64,000 nt of DNA, from contig BSWB01000003.1 of assembly GCA_033239125.1 (NCBI GenBank), positions 134,205,820-134,269,819 of the forward strand. Reading direction: 5' to 3'. A program made the position numbers and the translations under genes. The notes beneath the pieces were generated by a model. The model was given only the letters and a program-made list of their open reading frames with translations. It did not search any database and was not told the DNA's origin. How positions within the stretch are numbered: the stretch's first letter is position 1; each line of letters opens with the position of its first letter. Source of the stretch: Fagopyrum homotropicum. Taxonomy: Eukaryota > Streptophyta > Magnoliopsida > Caryophyllales > Polygonaceae. Positions 34,831-46,272 of this stretch are shown here, one piece after another.

Positions 34831-35744
34831 TATTGGTTGTTAAAAATACTTGCACCTGTTTAGCATGGATAGTGTTTTTTCCAGAGTAGTTTTTTAATAA
34901 AAAGATGGATTTGTCCATGTTATCAATAAATTTACAATACTTATGAAAGGTATTGATTGTGATCTACATCAAAACAAACATTTTGTAAGTGTTTTCATAC
35001 AACAATATGACTCATGAAAGATATTGATTGTGATCAACTTCAACAGAAGAAACATTACCCTCCCGATAATGTGTGATCAACCAATCTATAACATTCAATT
35101 GATTTTCATCGACTACTTGCATTTAACAATATTATACTAGGAAATTACTATCAAATTCAGTAGATACTGGAAATTTACCAAAGCATTGGGCATCCACAAT
35201 TAGTGTACAAAAGATTGACAATCAATTCTATAGTTCTTCTAAAACACTCAGCTGATTTTGAAATGTTAAAGCACTTGAATCAAACAGTAAATATCGGAAA
35301 TCAAAGATCAAGAACAAACTCAGATGTGAAAACGAAAATCGATATTCAAAAAACATTATGGGCAACCCATACCGAACCCGATATTCAAAGATATAATTGT
35401 TGTAATTTACACTAGTTTGTACTACGAGTCTTAAATCTCGATCCTACATTTCGACTTGAACAAACGAAACCTAATATATACACGATATACCTTTACATTG
35501 ACAAATTTGTATTTTAACTTTTTTTTAGTTTTCTTTTTTTCTAGTATTTGTTATTTATATTGATAAACAATTATAATATCAATTGGTACATCATAGAAAT
35601 TTACTTTCATAAACAAACTCTATTTAGTTCTTATTATTTGAAAGATTACAAATTTTTTTATATTATAAATGTGGGAGTTGTCCCGATGATTATAGTATTT
35701 CCTCTTTTGCCCTTATTTTTTTGTCATATGTCAATTTTACCATT
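34831..35744. other. Intergenic, no gene
   Basis: AT-rich, with one duplicated phrase (GAAAG(G/A)TATTGATTGTGATC at about 34945 and 35016). No coding potential is recognised. Confidence 0.45.
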
Positions 35745-36240
35745 GTTTTTTTTAAAAACGGAAAACAGTTTGAACCATTAGACGGCGCGCCATATAGTGG
35801 GTCGAAAGGCTAAAAAAGATCGGCAGACGGACTAAACGTCGTGAAGAGGAACAAAAGGAGAAAAGAAATACACAAAAAATACATAAAAAAAAAACCCAAA
35901 AGCAAAAAAGTCTTCAAGGGGAAAGCATGATGATTCAACCAACATGAGACAATGAACACAAACGTTCATCATCGAAGGATATACACATGTAGGAAGCTTG
36001 GGGAACGACTGTGGATACCTCAGATTTGGATTGCAACAGAGACGTCAGAAGTCGATCACAAATCCACATCCCCTTCTCGACAAACACTCGAAACCGTCGT
36101 CAAAAGACCGCATCAAACCTCAGAAGACGAAATGTAGAACACGGATATCATGGTGTATAAAGGTGTAAAACTTGACAGTTAAAAGAATAAAGATTTGCAG
36201 GGGAAAATTGTTCACAAGTTGATTTATGAATTGGTTTAAG
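35745..36240 (-). mobile_element. LINE-like repeat, 5'-truncated second copy
   Basis: Co-linear with 14270-14735: shared blocks include GAACCATTAGACGGC/GGTCGAAAG, CCCCTTCTCGACAAAC, CGCATCAAACCT(T/C)AGAAGACGA and GGTGTAAAACTTGA. Only this end is shared with the longer copy. Truncation at one end, as non-LTR elements commonly show, suggests the low-coordinate end is the 3' end. Confidence 0.45.
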
Positions 36241-36550
36241 ACAAAAGAGAGCTTTTGTTTTGATTTTGATTGTTCTGATTTTGTTCAATTTTGTTTCAAA
36301 ATCTTTATTTCATTGGACAATAAAGATTTGAGCCTTAAGGCATTCGAAACTTGATTTTTATTTTTGCTTTTCATATTTGGTGTTTATGGTGCTGTTAGGC
36401 CGAGATCAATGTCGTTAGGCGACGAGTTTGGGGCCATTACGTCGAGATTACTAAATAAAGTAGAACAATTTATAAATTAATAACAAAAAATTGAGTGATT
36501 TTGCTTTGATTGTTCTAATTTTGTTGGAATTTGTTTTTAAACAAGCAGAA
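36241..36550. other. Spacer before the first hAT gene
   Basis: T-rich, with a repeated phrase (TTTTGATTGTTCTGATTTTG near 36262 and a diverged copy near 36495). No gene. Confidence 0.35.
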
Positions 36551-38215
36551 CATGGTCGAGGTTTGAGCCATAACTCATCCGGTTTGGCCAAAAAATAGCC
36601 GTTGGCAATGCAAACGACTATTTGGCCCACAATGGCTATAAGCCGGTGGCCCCACTATGTCAACGGCTCTTAGAGCCGTTGAGTTGTGTTTTTTTATTAA
36701 TTTTTTATTTTTTATTGTTAGTTATTTTATATAAAAAAAATTCATATCCATAATTCCTATAAATACCCTATCATTCTTCCAATTTTCACACACTAACATT
36801 CTTATCTATATACTACTACTCTCACTCTCAATCTCGATCTCAAATTCTCATATTCTCGATTTCTCAATCAAGTGAAATGGCAAACCCGAGTTACCCAAGT
36901 GACTACAACTTCACTTCCGCTTTCCCTAGCACCCAAGAAAGCGAGAATCAAATGCCTGATTCGGAAATGCCACAAGTCCCACAAGGTCAAGGTGAAGGAC
37001 CTTTCCGACAAGCCCTCCACCGAAAATTCTCACATCCGACATATTCACGAAGCATTACAAGAAGGGTTCGTAGTGGACGATTATTGCCAAGTCTCGTGCA
37101 ACTATTGTCCGAAGGTGTACAAGTGGAAGGCGAAGGGCGGATACGGGACTTTGCAAACCCACATGCAAAAGTATCATCCCGAGAAGCTCGAAATATCACG
37201 GGAACAAACTCAATTGCCCCACGTGTTTGCATCCTCTTCCTTTCAATCTTCTTTATTTATGTATAATCATGTTGATGAATCTTTAGGATTAGCCAACTTA
37301 ATTGCATCTCAAGCTTTTCCATTTTCTTATGCGGAATATGAAAGTGTAAGAGAATGTAACACTACTTATCTACAACCGACTTTTAAACCAACTTCTCGTA
37401 AACAAGTTTCCAAATTAATTTCTAAATCTTATGACCAAAAGAAACAAATTTTTTTTACGATTTTACAATCATTTTCGCATCAAGTTTCAATTTGTTGTGA
37501 TATTTGGAGTATTTTATCACAAAAACATTTTTACATGGGCATTACCTTACATTTTATTGATAATGATATGTTTTTGCATAAATTTGTTATAGCATTTCGC
37601 CATTTTAAGGAAATACATAATGCCACCAACTTTGCAAATTTAAGAAAAATGGTTTTACAAGAATTTAATTTATAAAATCGAGTTTTTTCATACTCATTTG
37701 ATAATGCTTCCGCTAACACCCACGCCGTAAACGATTTGGTGGGGAATGCGGGAACATATATGAAAACTCCTTTTACTCACCAAAGATGTGCATGTCATAT
37801 TTTAAATTTATGTGTTCAAGATGGACTAAAAGTTTTACATGAATTGTTAGAGCCTAAACCGACGTAATTGAACATATTTAGCATTCATCCGATTTAAGAA
37901 AAAAATGGAGATCAACTTGTTTAGAAAATAATGTTCATCCGATTGCTTTTTCAAAAGATATTGGAACTCGTTGGAACTCAACCTATAAACTACTTAATCA
38001 AGCTCTTCGTTATAAAGATGTTTTACAATTAGTTTCCTCATAATATATTTCTTGGTCTATGTTAGATGATGAAAATATTTGCCAAACTTGTTATGATATT
38101 TGTAGTGTTTTAAAAGTTTTTAGTGATTTTATTAATATGTTGAGTTATGTTTACATTCCCACTTGTAGTTTTTTTAGAAATAGCACCCGTTTATGACTCA
38201 AAATTGGATTCCAAC
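36551..38215 (+). pseudogene. hAT transposase (zf-BED / RICESLEEPER-like) pseudogene 1
   Basis: Likely start ATG at 36877 (MANPSYPSDYNFTS), 112 bp after the TATA box. A frameshift near 36985 moves to the frame ending at 37675. That frame holds a BED zinc finger, C-x2-C-x17-H-x4-H (SCNYCPKVYKW ... THMQKYH, about 37097-37178), then the N-terminal hAT catalytic region (VSICCDIWS, YMGITLHFID). After the stop at 37675 the homology continues through shifted frames (FSKDIGTRWNSTYKLL, 37950-38000; SVLKVFSDFINMLS) and ends near 38200, before the C-terminal dimerisation domain. Such proteins cut and rejoin hAT ends in the nucleus. This one is truncated and shifted, hence inactive. Confidence 0.85.
36758..36765 (+). 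promoter_or_regulatory. TATA box of hAT gene 1
   Basis: TATAAATA in TTCCTATAAATACCC lies 112 bp before the ATG at 36877, followed by a pyrimidine-rich leader with many CTC words. Upstream (36595-36690) are repeated CCGTTG/CAACGGCT words of the kind found in hAT promoters. Confidence 0.6.
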
Positions 38216-38499
38216 TCCGATGATCCGGCCACCACTTCCGAGTCCGAGGTGGAAAGATAAAAGGGTAACGAAAATAACTCGGAAGTGCAAAAAAAGGTAA
38301 GCAAAGGTAAGAGAACTACGTAAGCTTTGATTCCTCACAAACCCCAAGAGGATACGTAGGCAACCGGGAAACCGGTTCAGACCCTCTTTTTTTTTTCAAT
38401 TAGTAATCTAATTAAGTTAAAAAACAAGACCAAACTCGATTTATATAAATAAATGAAATTACTAAATTTAAAAAATTGAGTTTGTTCTTGTTTTTTTAG
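38216..38499 (+). other. Unknown repeat with pol III B-box-like word and T-run
   Basis: It contains an acidic-looking coding remnant (DDPATTSESEVER, about 38218-38256). Next come AGAACTACGTAAGCTTTG and GGATACGTAGGCAACC. The word GGTTCAGACCC (38374-38384) resembles a B box and is followed two bases later by T10 (38387-38396). No convincing A box was found, so a SINE is only a possibility. Confidence 0.3.
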
Positions 38500-39365
38500 A
38501 AAATTGGTGTAGGGAAGCCCTTTTTGTATCCTTGATACAATCTATGCCCCTCCAATTTTCTCCCTAAAAATAAAACTAAATTAAATTATAAAGAGGCTAT
38601 CAAATGTGGGGGACCACTCCCATTAAAAAGATTTTCTCCTCCCTTAATTAAAGAGGATATATAACTATTAAAAATTAAAAAGATAAACAAAATTAAAAAG
38701 ATAAGTAAATATTAATTGTGGAGACCACTCTCATTGAAAAGATTACTCTCATTAAAAAGATTCTCACGCACAAATTATAAAGAGGCTGTTTTTTAATTAA
38801 ATAAGGAAAATGAGAGTGGTCCCCCACAAATTTTGTACATAATTTTACGTACATAATTTCGCACGCAAATCATGTACATAATTTCGCACGCAAATTATGT
38901 ACACAAAATTATGTAATTAATTTAAGGGTAATTTTGAAAACTAGGCCTTTTTGAAAAACTATAATAGTAACCAGGCTTTTTAATGTTTTAATTAAGTAAA
39001 TATACCCCAACCTTTTGTATTTATTCTTTAACTCTACACAATCTTCTCTCAAAGGGTACATTTACTAAACACAAAACTAGAAAAAGCCTAGTAAACCAAA
39101 TTGTTTCTTAAATTTTAATGCCAACAAATAAGTGACTCTTTCAAAAAAAAAAAGCAATATTAATTAAGGGAGAAAATATTTTAATGTTAAAACTAATTCT
39201 TTAATTGTAGGGGACCACTCTCATTTTCCTTTTTAATTTTGAAAGTATCTTAAATTATTTTAGATTTTATCTTTTTTTTCAAAATTACAAGGGGTCTAGT
39301 TAATACAAATTAAAAACCTACTTAATTTACATTTATACAATAAAAGCCTACTTACCCCTTTTACT
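38500..39365. mobile_element. AT-rich non-autonomous element, family copy C
   Basis: The left end is TTTTTGTATCCTTGATACAA then TCTATGCCCCTCCAATTTTC, close to copy A. The right end is AGCCTACTTACCCC then TTTTACTCTTG, as in copies A and B. Internal phrases GGGGACCACTC and CTCTCATT(T/A)(T/A) occur several times. No coding sequence. Confidence 0.45.
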
Positions 39366-39821
39366 CTTGTTTTTTTATGTTATTAATTTAATTTATTTTA
39401 AGAAAATCGAGTTCGGTCTCGTTTTTTTAGTTAGTAATTTGATTTAGTTAGTAATTTTATTTACTTAGTAATTTTATTAAAAGGCTAATGCCGCTAATGT
39501 AATAAAAAAAATCCAATGTACAAAAATTTACTTAGTAATTTGTTTAGTTAGTGATTTAATTCATCTACAAAAAAATGAGTTTGCTCTCTTTTATTAAAGT
39601 TAGTAATTTTATTTACTTAGTAATTCTATTAAAATGCTAATGTAATAAAAAAAATTCAATGTACAAAAATTTACTAATGTATAATTTTATTATTAATTTA
39701 CTAATGTAAAATTCCAATCTACAAAACTTTACTAATGTAAAATAAATTTAAAATGTACAAAAATTTACTAATGTATAATTTTATTATTAATTTACTCATA
39801 AACTATTTTTTTTAAATAATG
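39366..39821. repeat. AT-rich tandem repeats of TTAGTAATTT type
   Basis: Words TTTACTTAGTAATTTTATTA and CCAATGTACAAAAATTTAC recur two to four times over about 39430-39790. No gene. Confidence 0.6.
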
Positions 39822-39920
39822 TGGCAAACCGTCAAACCGCCGATTTAGGTTTCGGTTCTCAAATCTAAACCGGCGATTTATGTTTGGGACCCATGTCTAG
39901 TTTGAGCCATAACTAATTCA
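39822..39920 (+). mobile_element. hAT 5' subterminal fragment
   Basis: AACCGCCGATTTAGGTTTCGG, AACCGGCGATTTATG and CCCATGTCTAGTTTGAGCC are typical of the GC-rich subterminal part of plant Tam3/RICESLEEPER-type hAT elements. TTTGAGCCATAACT also occurs just upstream of hAT gene 1 (about 36562), tying the two together. Confidence 0.5.
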
Positions 39921-40079
39921 AAATTATTTTTTATACTTTTTTTTATTTTCATTGTTGGGTGTTATTGGTGGCGCAAGACTGAGAACGGCGCCGTCAGGTC
40001 GCGAGATTGGTGTTGGTAGATCAAAATTGTAAAACTTAGATTGTCTTATTTTAAACCCTAGAGATAACTCGCCGCTGAA

Positions 40080-40330
40080 TTTTTTTAAAAAAAAAAAGAA
40101 AAGGAAAGGCGCAACTGAAATTCAAGATGCAGAGAAATCGAGTCGCGCAGCAGCGTAGAAACCTAGCCACCAAGGGCGGGAAGGAGGAGGCGGTCATCCA
40201 TGGGTACACCTCCATGGTTGTACCATGGAGGTGTACCCATGGATTTAGTACCCGATCCGGACGTAGATCGGCAAAGCCGATCAAACCGGGTGTTCTAATT
40301 ACCTCTTCAAAAAAAAAAAAAAAAAAAGAG
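40080..40330 (+). other. Structured segment: two hairpins and an A19 run
   Basis: A perfect inverted repeat with 22-bp arms (40196-40217 and 40223-40244; arms contain CCATGG twice) and a 5-base loop TTGTA is followed by a second small hairpin (GATCGGC-AAA-GCCGATC, 40266-40282), then CCTCTTC and 19 A (40309-40327). The order hairpin, hairpin, poly(A) suggests the 3' part of a retroposed transcript. An 83-codon frame (40127-40378) reads through the hairpin and the A-run and is probably not a gene. Confidence 0.55.
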
Positions 40331-42589
40331 GCCAAGAGAGCGACCAAATTCAAAGTAGATGTGAAGTTGAACAAGTAGATCTAGAGTAGAGGACATAGTG
40401 CCGGCCACTAGTAAAGAGGATAGTCATGGAATTGTCAAAATGGATTGGTAGATCTAGGTGTATTAGGGTTTGAACTCTTTGACGTTTCATTATCCTTATT
40501 GATGGTTCATCTTTTTTTTCTTTTACGTGGCTTCTTCTCAATCCTTGCTTCCCTCCAACAGTGGTTATGTGTTTCTCCACCACTAAATTGTACTCATTTC
40601 CTCCACCAAGAGATTTGGATGATCCACCGTTTAAATGCTCAACTTGCTTACATTAATGCTTAGATCACTCTACTCTTCAACTCCCTTACTCCGACCTCAG
40701 TTTCTATTTTTTTAAAGTTGGTTTGTTCCTTCTTCCTGGAAAATCTCTAAGTTGATTTGCATTTCCATTGTCGGTGTTCGTCGAAGAGGTACTCCTTTGG
40801 ATCCCCTTTTCTCGGTTTCCTTCGTTTTGGATTCATCGTCGTTTTATGGTTTTGTAACAATTTTCTTCGTTCTAGGTATGATTTCATTGTCTCTTTCTCA
40901 CTACTTCATTTCACGGTTCATTATCCTTTTTCATTTTGCTTTTTTGCTTTGATTTGGTCTTTTTGGATCCTCTTCTCCTACTATATTATTTGTTTTGATT
41001 TTGGTTCTAAATTTGTGCTAATTTTGTGTTGATTTAGATTACACGATGACTGCTCGATCCCTTCGTTTCCCTCAGGTTAGGGTTTGAAAGTTATGTTCCT
41101 CTTTGCTACTCTCTAATTTGTCATTTGTTTGGTTCCGAATTTGTTGCTTCTTCCTCTTCTGCATGTTATGGATCTCCGAGGAGCCCCTAACATTATGAGG
41201 CTCAATCTCTTTGAAAACCTATTTTCAGTTTATTTGTCCTAATTTGTACAGACTTTATTTCAGTTTGCTTGTACTAATTGTGTACAATTGTTGAACAGAA
41301 TTATTTCCTCCTTATCGACGAACAATTTTGTGCGGAATTTGTCAGTGGGATCGATCACCCCTTCCTCTATAGCCATCATTTCTCAACCTCACTCTTTATC
41401 TCTTATATATGTTGACGCCGAATTTGTCTTGTGTTTACGTTGCCAACGCTCATTGATCTCCAACCGCCGTCTACCCTAAGTTGCCCCGTAACAAAGAGAT
41501 CTACATTATATTTCATCTCCGTCGCACTCTCACCCTTCTCTTTCATTACTTACAAGGTGTAATTCTTCTCTTTCTAACGTTTCCGTTTTTCTTTTCCGAT
41601 TCCTTTTGTCGGAAATTGTTTCCTTATTTCTTAATCACTTTGATGAATTTTGATTCCGTCTTAAATCACAACTTGATTTGTTTAAGAGAATTACCGACCC
41701 TACGTCTTTGAACTCTTTATATACCGACATTCCCAATTCTTGTTCTCCTTGTCTTCCCAATTCCTTCTGAAGCTCTCTTTTTAGATTTTTCTCTCGCTAC
41801 TTTCAATGTCATATTTACGCTTCTCAATTGCGGTGACACGTTATTCTCGATTACTAATCGTTTGCATGTTGCATTGTAACATGTTTCTCGGTTACGGTGG
41901 CTACATGTATACTTGTTTATGGGATTTGAATTCATTCTTCAATTGATCATGTATTTGATTCGTTATGATGTTTAAATTTGATTGATTTTGGATTCCGGGA
42001 GATGAATTTGTTCTTTGGATGATGTGGTATGTCATTCTTGGTGATTTTAAGTTTGCATGAATGTAGATTCTTGGAGTTGAAGTTGTTCTTTTGGATGATC
42101 AAGTATTTAATTCTTGGTGACTTTAAGTTTGTATAATTGTAGAGTCTTGATTTACGATTAGATGGCTATTTGATTCTTGATGATGTTTAATTACAAATTT
42201 TCATTCTTGATTCATGTTTCAATTACAGATTTGCATTAATCGAGCTTTTATCATATTGAACATGTCATATTCTTCTCGATGCTTCGTGACTTTAGATATT
42301 GGATTCTTGATATTAAAGAATTGCAATTTTTGTGTTTGAAATACGTATGAAAGTTATTTGATTCATCAAAACACAAATTTTTGTGTCTGGAATACGTATT
42401 TGCAATTTTTGTGTCTAGAGTATTGATTAGCAATTAGACAAATTCGCATTATTCAAGTTTTTATCACATTGAACATGACATATTATTCTCGATGCTTCGA
42501 TGTCAAATTCAATTAATCTTCCAATTGCATTTGTTCCACTGGACACAACAAATGTATCCAATGATAAGCTTAGAGGACAAGAACTCGAT
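40331..42589. other. Gene-free stretch upstream of hAT gene 2
   Basis: T-rich sequence without domains on either strand. It contains direct repeats: TTCTTGGTGA(T/C)TTTAAGTTTG at about 42036 and 42111, and a roughly 65-bp block ending TATTCTTCTCGATGCTTCG-type at 42225-42287 and again at 42435-42500. Part may be the 5' non-coding region of the second hAT element. Confidence 0.45.
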
Positions 42590-44519
42590 TTGGTATTATG
42601 TATGAAAAGGAAATTAACTTCAACTATGTGGTCTCAGTTCACAAAAAAAGTGGTTGATGCCAAGATTGTTTGAAATTAATGTAAAAAGAAACTAGCAGGA
42701 GGGTCAAAACATGGTATTACAGATTTGCTTTTGGACTATAGAAATTGTATGATGCGTAAACGCCACGAGGCAAAATCAAACAAAACAACAAAAGTTGGTT
42801 GTAGGCAAAACATCAGCGGAAAACCTAGTCTTGTTTTCAAAGAATATAAACAAGATATATCGCGAAGGAAGTTGTCCCATTTTTTCATTTTACATGATCA
42901 CCCGTTGTCTATGGTTGAGCAAGTCGGTTTTAAGAGATTGTTGGTTACTCTTCGTCCCGAATTCAATTTGGTCAATATGAATATTCTTAGGAGTGAAGTT
43001 ATGAAGATTTATGATCATGAAAAACTCAAGATGATGAAGTTGTTATCGAGTAACGATGTAGAGCTGTAATAACAATAGACATGGAATTCTCAAAATGTAC
43101 GCCTTGACTTTATAGCCATCACTGCACAATGAATTAATTCAAATTGAAAACTTTAATGTCGAATTTAAAGGTGAAATTATTTATTATCAAATTCTTAACT
43201 TTTGTTTTTATTTATTTATGTAATTTTCTTATTATATAGGTTTGTGTATGTCCCATGTTCACATACTACAGAGGCTTTGTGTTAGGTATTGAATGTATGT
43301 ATTTAAGATTGAAATCTATATAGAAAGTTGTCTACATTAACATTAGATAATTGTTCTACCAATGATTACATGATCAATCTTGTTTTAGAAAGACGTAATT
43401 GGACTGATCTTATTCTTAGAGGAGAACTTTTTCATATGTGGTGATGTGCACATATTCTTAATTTGATTGTGAAAAATGGAATGGATGTAACTGGAAGTCT
43501 AATTGAAGCAACCCGGGATAGTGTTTCTTTTTGGAGGGCAACTCCAAAGAGGGGGGAGAAGTTTGAGAAAACTGGTCGACAACTAGGGTTCACTTATTCA
43601 AAAAAGTTGATATTAGATTGCAAGACAATATGAAATTCTATACTTCAACATGCTTTAATTTATAGAGATGTGCTTCCTTGTTTAAAACATCGTGATTCTT
43701 CATACTAGTGTTTGCCTAGTAGTGATGAATGAGACTTTGCTAAGGATATGTGTGACTGATTACAATTGTTTTATAGTGTCACTGAGTTATTTTCTTGAAG
43801 TAAATATTCTACTGCTAATGTTTATTTTTCTAAGTTGATGGAGATCAAGTGGACTTTATATCAATGGATAAATGATATAAATGAGTTGATAAGGAATATG
43901 ACTTTGAGAATGAAGAATAAATTTGATAAGCATTGACTAGTAATTCACGGGAGTACGGGAGTCACTACAATGTTAGACCCGAGATTTAAACTAATGGTTT
44001 TGGATGCTTGTAAAGGTGAAGAAGCGGAGAAAGTGAAAAACATATGTCTTGATATGTTTTCTGAGTATGAAAAAAGGTATAGTAGTGAAAGACTCAACGT
44101 TGGAGAATGTGATGCAATATGTTCTTCTTCTGCTCATCAATCATATTCTAGTGCTATTAGTGATACTATTGTCCGATTTGATGATGTATTTAGTCAATAC
44201 CTTCACCCATCAAATTTGGCTAGTTGTGGTAAGAGTGAACTTGATCTATTTTGAAGAGAGACTTCATCCTATTTGTGAAGAGTTTAACATACTAGAATGA
44301 TGGAAGACAAATGAAACGAAACATCCTATTGTGTCTAAAATGGCTAGATATGTCTTAGTCATACCTGTTATAGCAGTAGCTTCTGAATCTACATATGGTG
44401 ATAGTGGAAGAATCTTGGATCCTCATCGTAGTAAGCTTGCCCCAGATATTTTGAAGGCTTTGATGTGTGCTAAAAGTTGCTTTGGTCATAGCTTGTGGAC
44501 GAAGGTACTTTATCTCTAA
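42590..44519 (+). pseudogene. hAT transposase pseudogene 2
   Basis: A degenerate BED finger region (KKKLAGGSKHG...MRKRHEAK, about 42690-42780) is followed by an open frame to 43069 containing FILHDHPLSMVEQVGFKRLLVTLRPEFNL across residues about 53-81 and KMMKLLSSNDVEL, the hAT N-terminal block. After decayed sequence, LDPRFKLMVLDACKG (43970 on) and the C-terminal dimerisation block (ICEEFNILE; VSKMARYVLVIPVIAVASES; RILDPHRSKLAPDILKALMC, 44265-44490) are readable in several frames. The lineage differs from gene 1. Stops and shifts throughout make it non-functional. Confidence 0.85.
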
Positions 44520-45649
44520 GTTTCTAGTTTTGTTCTTAAGTATATTTTTTTAATAATGTTAACTTATTCACTTTTTAAGGATAATCAACAAGTTCAATTT
44601 ATAATGCCTTATCTGGTTAGGGTGGTTAACAAGATATTGATCATGAGTATTGAATGATAACTAAGGTTAGTGAAGCATTAGATTAAAAGTATTACAGTGT
44701 TGTTAAGGTTCGTTGTCTTATCCGATGTAGTACAATTCTCCATTGTTTTCCTTGTTTTACGGTAAATGCATTACAATGTTGCTTTTCTGCGATCCCTCAC
44801 CCTCTTCAATTGGCAAAAGTTTGTTTTTGTCTTCTAAATTATGGGCCATTTTTGCATTGCAGTGTTGCTTGGTTGAGCAAGCAAAGTTGTTTCCTGGTGA
44901 CATACGCATTTTATAATTATCGGTTTAAACATGAAGTGAATTGATTTTCTTTCGCGCCATCTTTTGTAGATTATTGTGATCTATCAAGAAGCAGGGACGC
45001 ATGCTGCAAGGAAGAACCTCATGGCAGGGCCACATATCTAATGTGAAGAAGTTCGACACTGATTTCGAGATGTCATACTTCAATAGTGGTTGCTAGTTGT
45101 TATAGTTGTTTCGTTAGAAAAACTTTCTTTGTTGACTTATTCATTTCAAGGTATGCCTCATGAATTATAAAGCATGTTTAGCTTAGAAAACTAGTTTTGC
45201 AGTTCTGAATATGACAATATTCATTTCAAGGATATGCCTCAACAAATTACTATAGTTTACACCGTGAAACTCACGAACAAGTTACTACCCCTTCCTCTTA
45301 TCAACTCAATCCGACTTAACCCGATTAACAACCAAGGTCTCTCATCCACACCCTTTGGTTAAATAACTTGAACCCAAACAGATCTCCTCCTCAATAGACA
45401 TTGAATCCAAATACGGGGCGGGTAATTCCTCGATGGAAACGAATATCCGACAAGGACCTCAAATTTTGCGGGAAAAAACCTAAAACTTTAAAATGGAAAG
45501 AATTAAACGGATACAAAGATTCCTTGATGGGGACATATATCATAACGGGACAGAGATGAGGACGAGGCATTATACTAAACAGGAATGGGATGAATAGGGT
45601 ACTTCCCCTAAAATCCGACCCATTGACATGCCTAATATTGATCTCTTTG
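44520..45649. other. Spacer; possible hAT 3' remnant, no gene
   Basis: 45230-45640 is rich in CCGA/CGGG words (AATCCGACTTAACCCG, TACGGGGCGGGTAATTCC, ACCCATTGACATGCC), a composition often seen at plant transposon ends. Nothing coding is recognised. Confidence 0.35.
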
Positions 45650-46064
45650 AAAAAACGAAATCATCTCAAAGAGGAGTCGATTGTAGAGGAATCGGAAAAT
45701 GAAGCTGATGTCGATCCCTTCAAGTTCTTGGAAAGCATATCAAGCTTAGTTTGACCAATGAAAGTTACTGCTTCAAAGACCTCCAACAATTAACCAAAAG
45801 GTTCAGCCCCTTGTCGGGTAAGAAGCTCGGTCTATCATGGCATCATTAACGATGGGCAACAACAAAGAGAGGTGGCCATAAAAAAACAAATAGGGACGTT
45901 GCTAGAGAAATTCACATCCTAAACAAGAACAGCCACTTCAACATCATGTCTCCTCGCTTTCTGCTAAAATAATTTGCTATGGATCTACGAATCGTCGTAA
46001 GAAATCAAGTTTCTGATCTGGGCACGAAGGGTCCAGATTACTCTAGACTTGGCCACGGGACAAG
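45650..46064 (+). pseudogene. LYK-type receptor kinase pseudogene, N-lobe part
   Basis: Fragments of a LysM-receptor-like kinase can be read: VDPFKFLESISSL (juxtamembrane), SYCFKDLQQLTKRFSPLSG, YHGIINDGQQQREVAIKK (VAIK block) and, after a one-base shift, RDVAREIHILNKNSHFNIMS (sharing the (E)I-(N/H)-(I/L)L-KI-HFN pattern with the intact gene at 52457-53521). The rest of the kinase resumes at 50790 after copia 1. It is a decayed duplicate in the same orientation as the intact gene 6.5 kb downstream. Confidence 0.75.
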
Positions 46065-46190
46065 TGATAGTTTATGTAAATATATGTAAATATAGGGTGC
46101 CCTAATTGTAAATATGTAAACTCAAGTTATTATTAATATGAGCCGTCTGCTGAACGGAAACCCTAAGGGGAATTCATATTCATTCTCACA
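46065..46190 (+). repeat. 5' LTR of copia 1 (126 bp)
   Basis: Contains three GTAAATAT words and CCCTAAGGGGAATTC near its end. Identical to the 3' LTR by eye. Confidence 0.95.
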
Positions 46191-46272
46191 TGGTATCAGA
46201 CTTCTCGTTCCAAAACTCCTCTTCCGCTTGCCTCAAACCCTAAAAACGTTTTCCCCTTCTCGATTTTCCTCC

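Noticed and set aside
39430..39790. Regular TTAGTAATTT spacing, considered as a CRISPR-like array
   Set aside because: Units are imperfect, AT-rich and without unique spacers, and the DNA is plant nuclear.
40127..40378. 83-codon frame across the perfect hairpin
   Set aside because: Its composition comes from the inverted repeat and the A-run (poly-Lys); no relative recognised.
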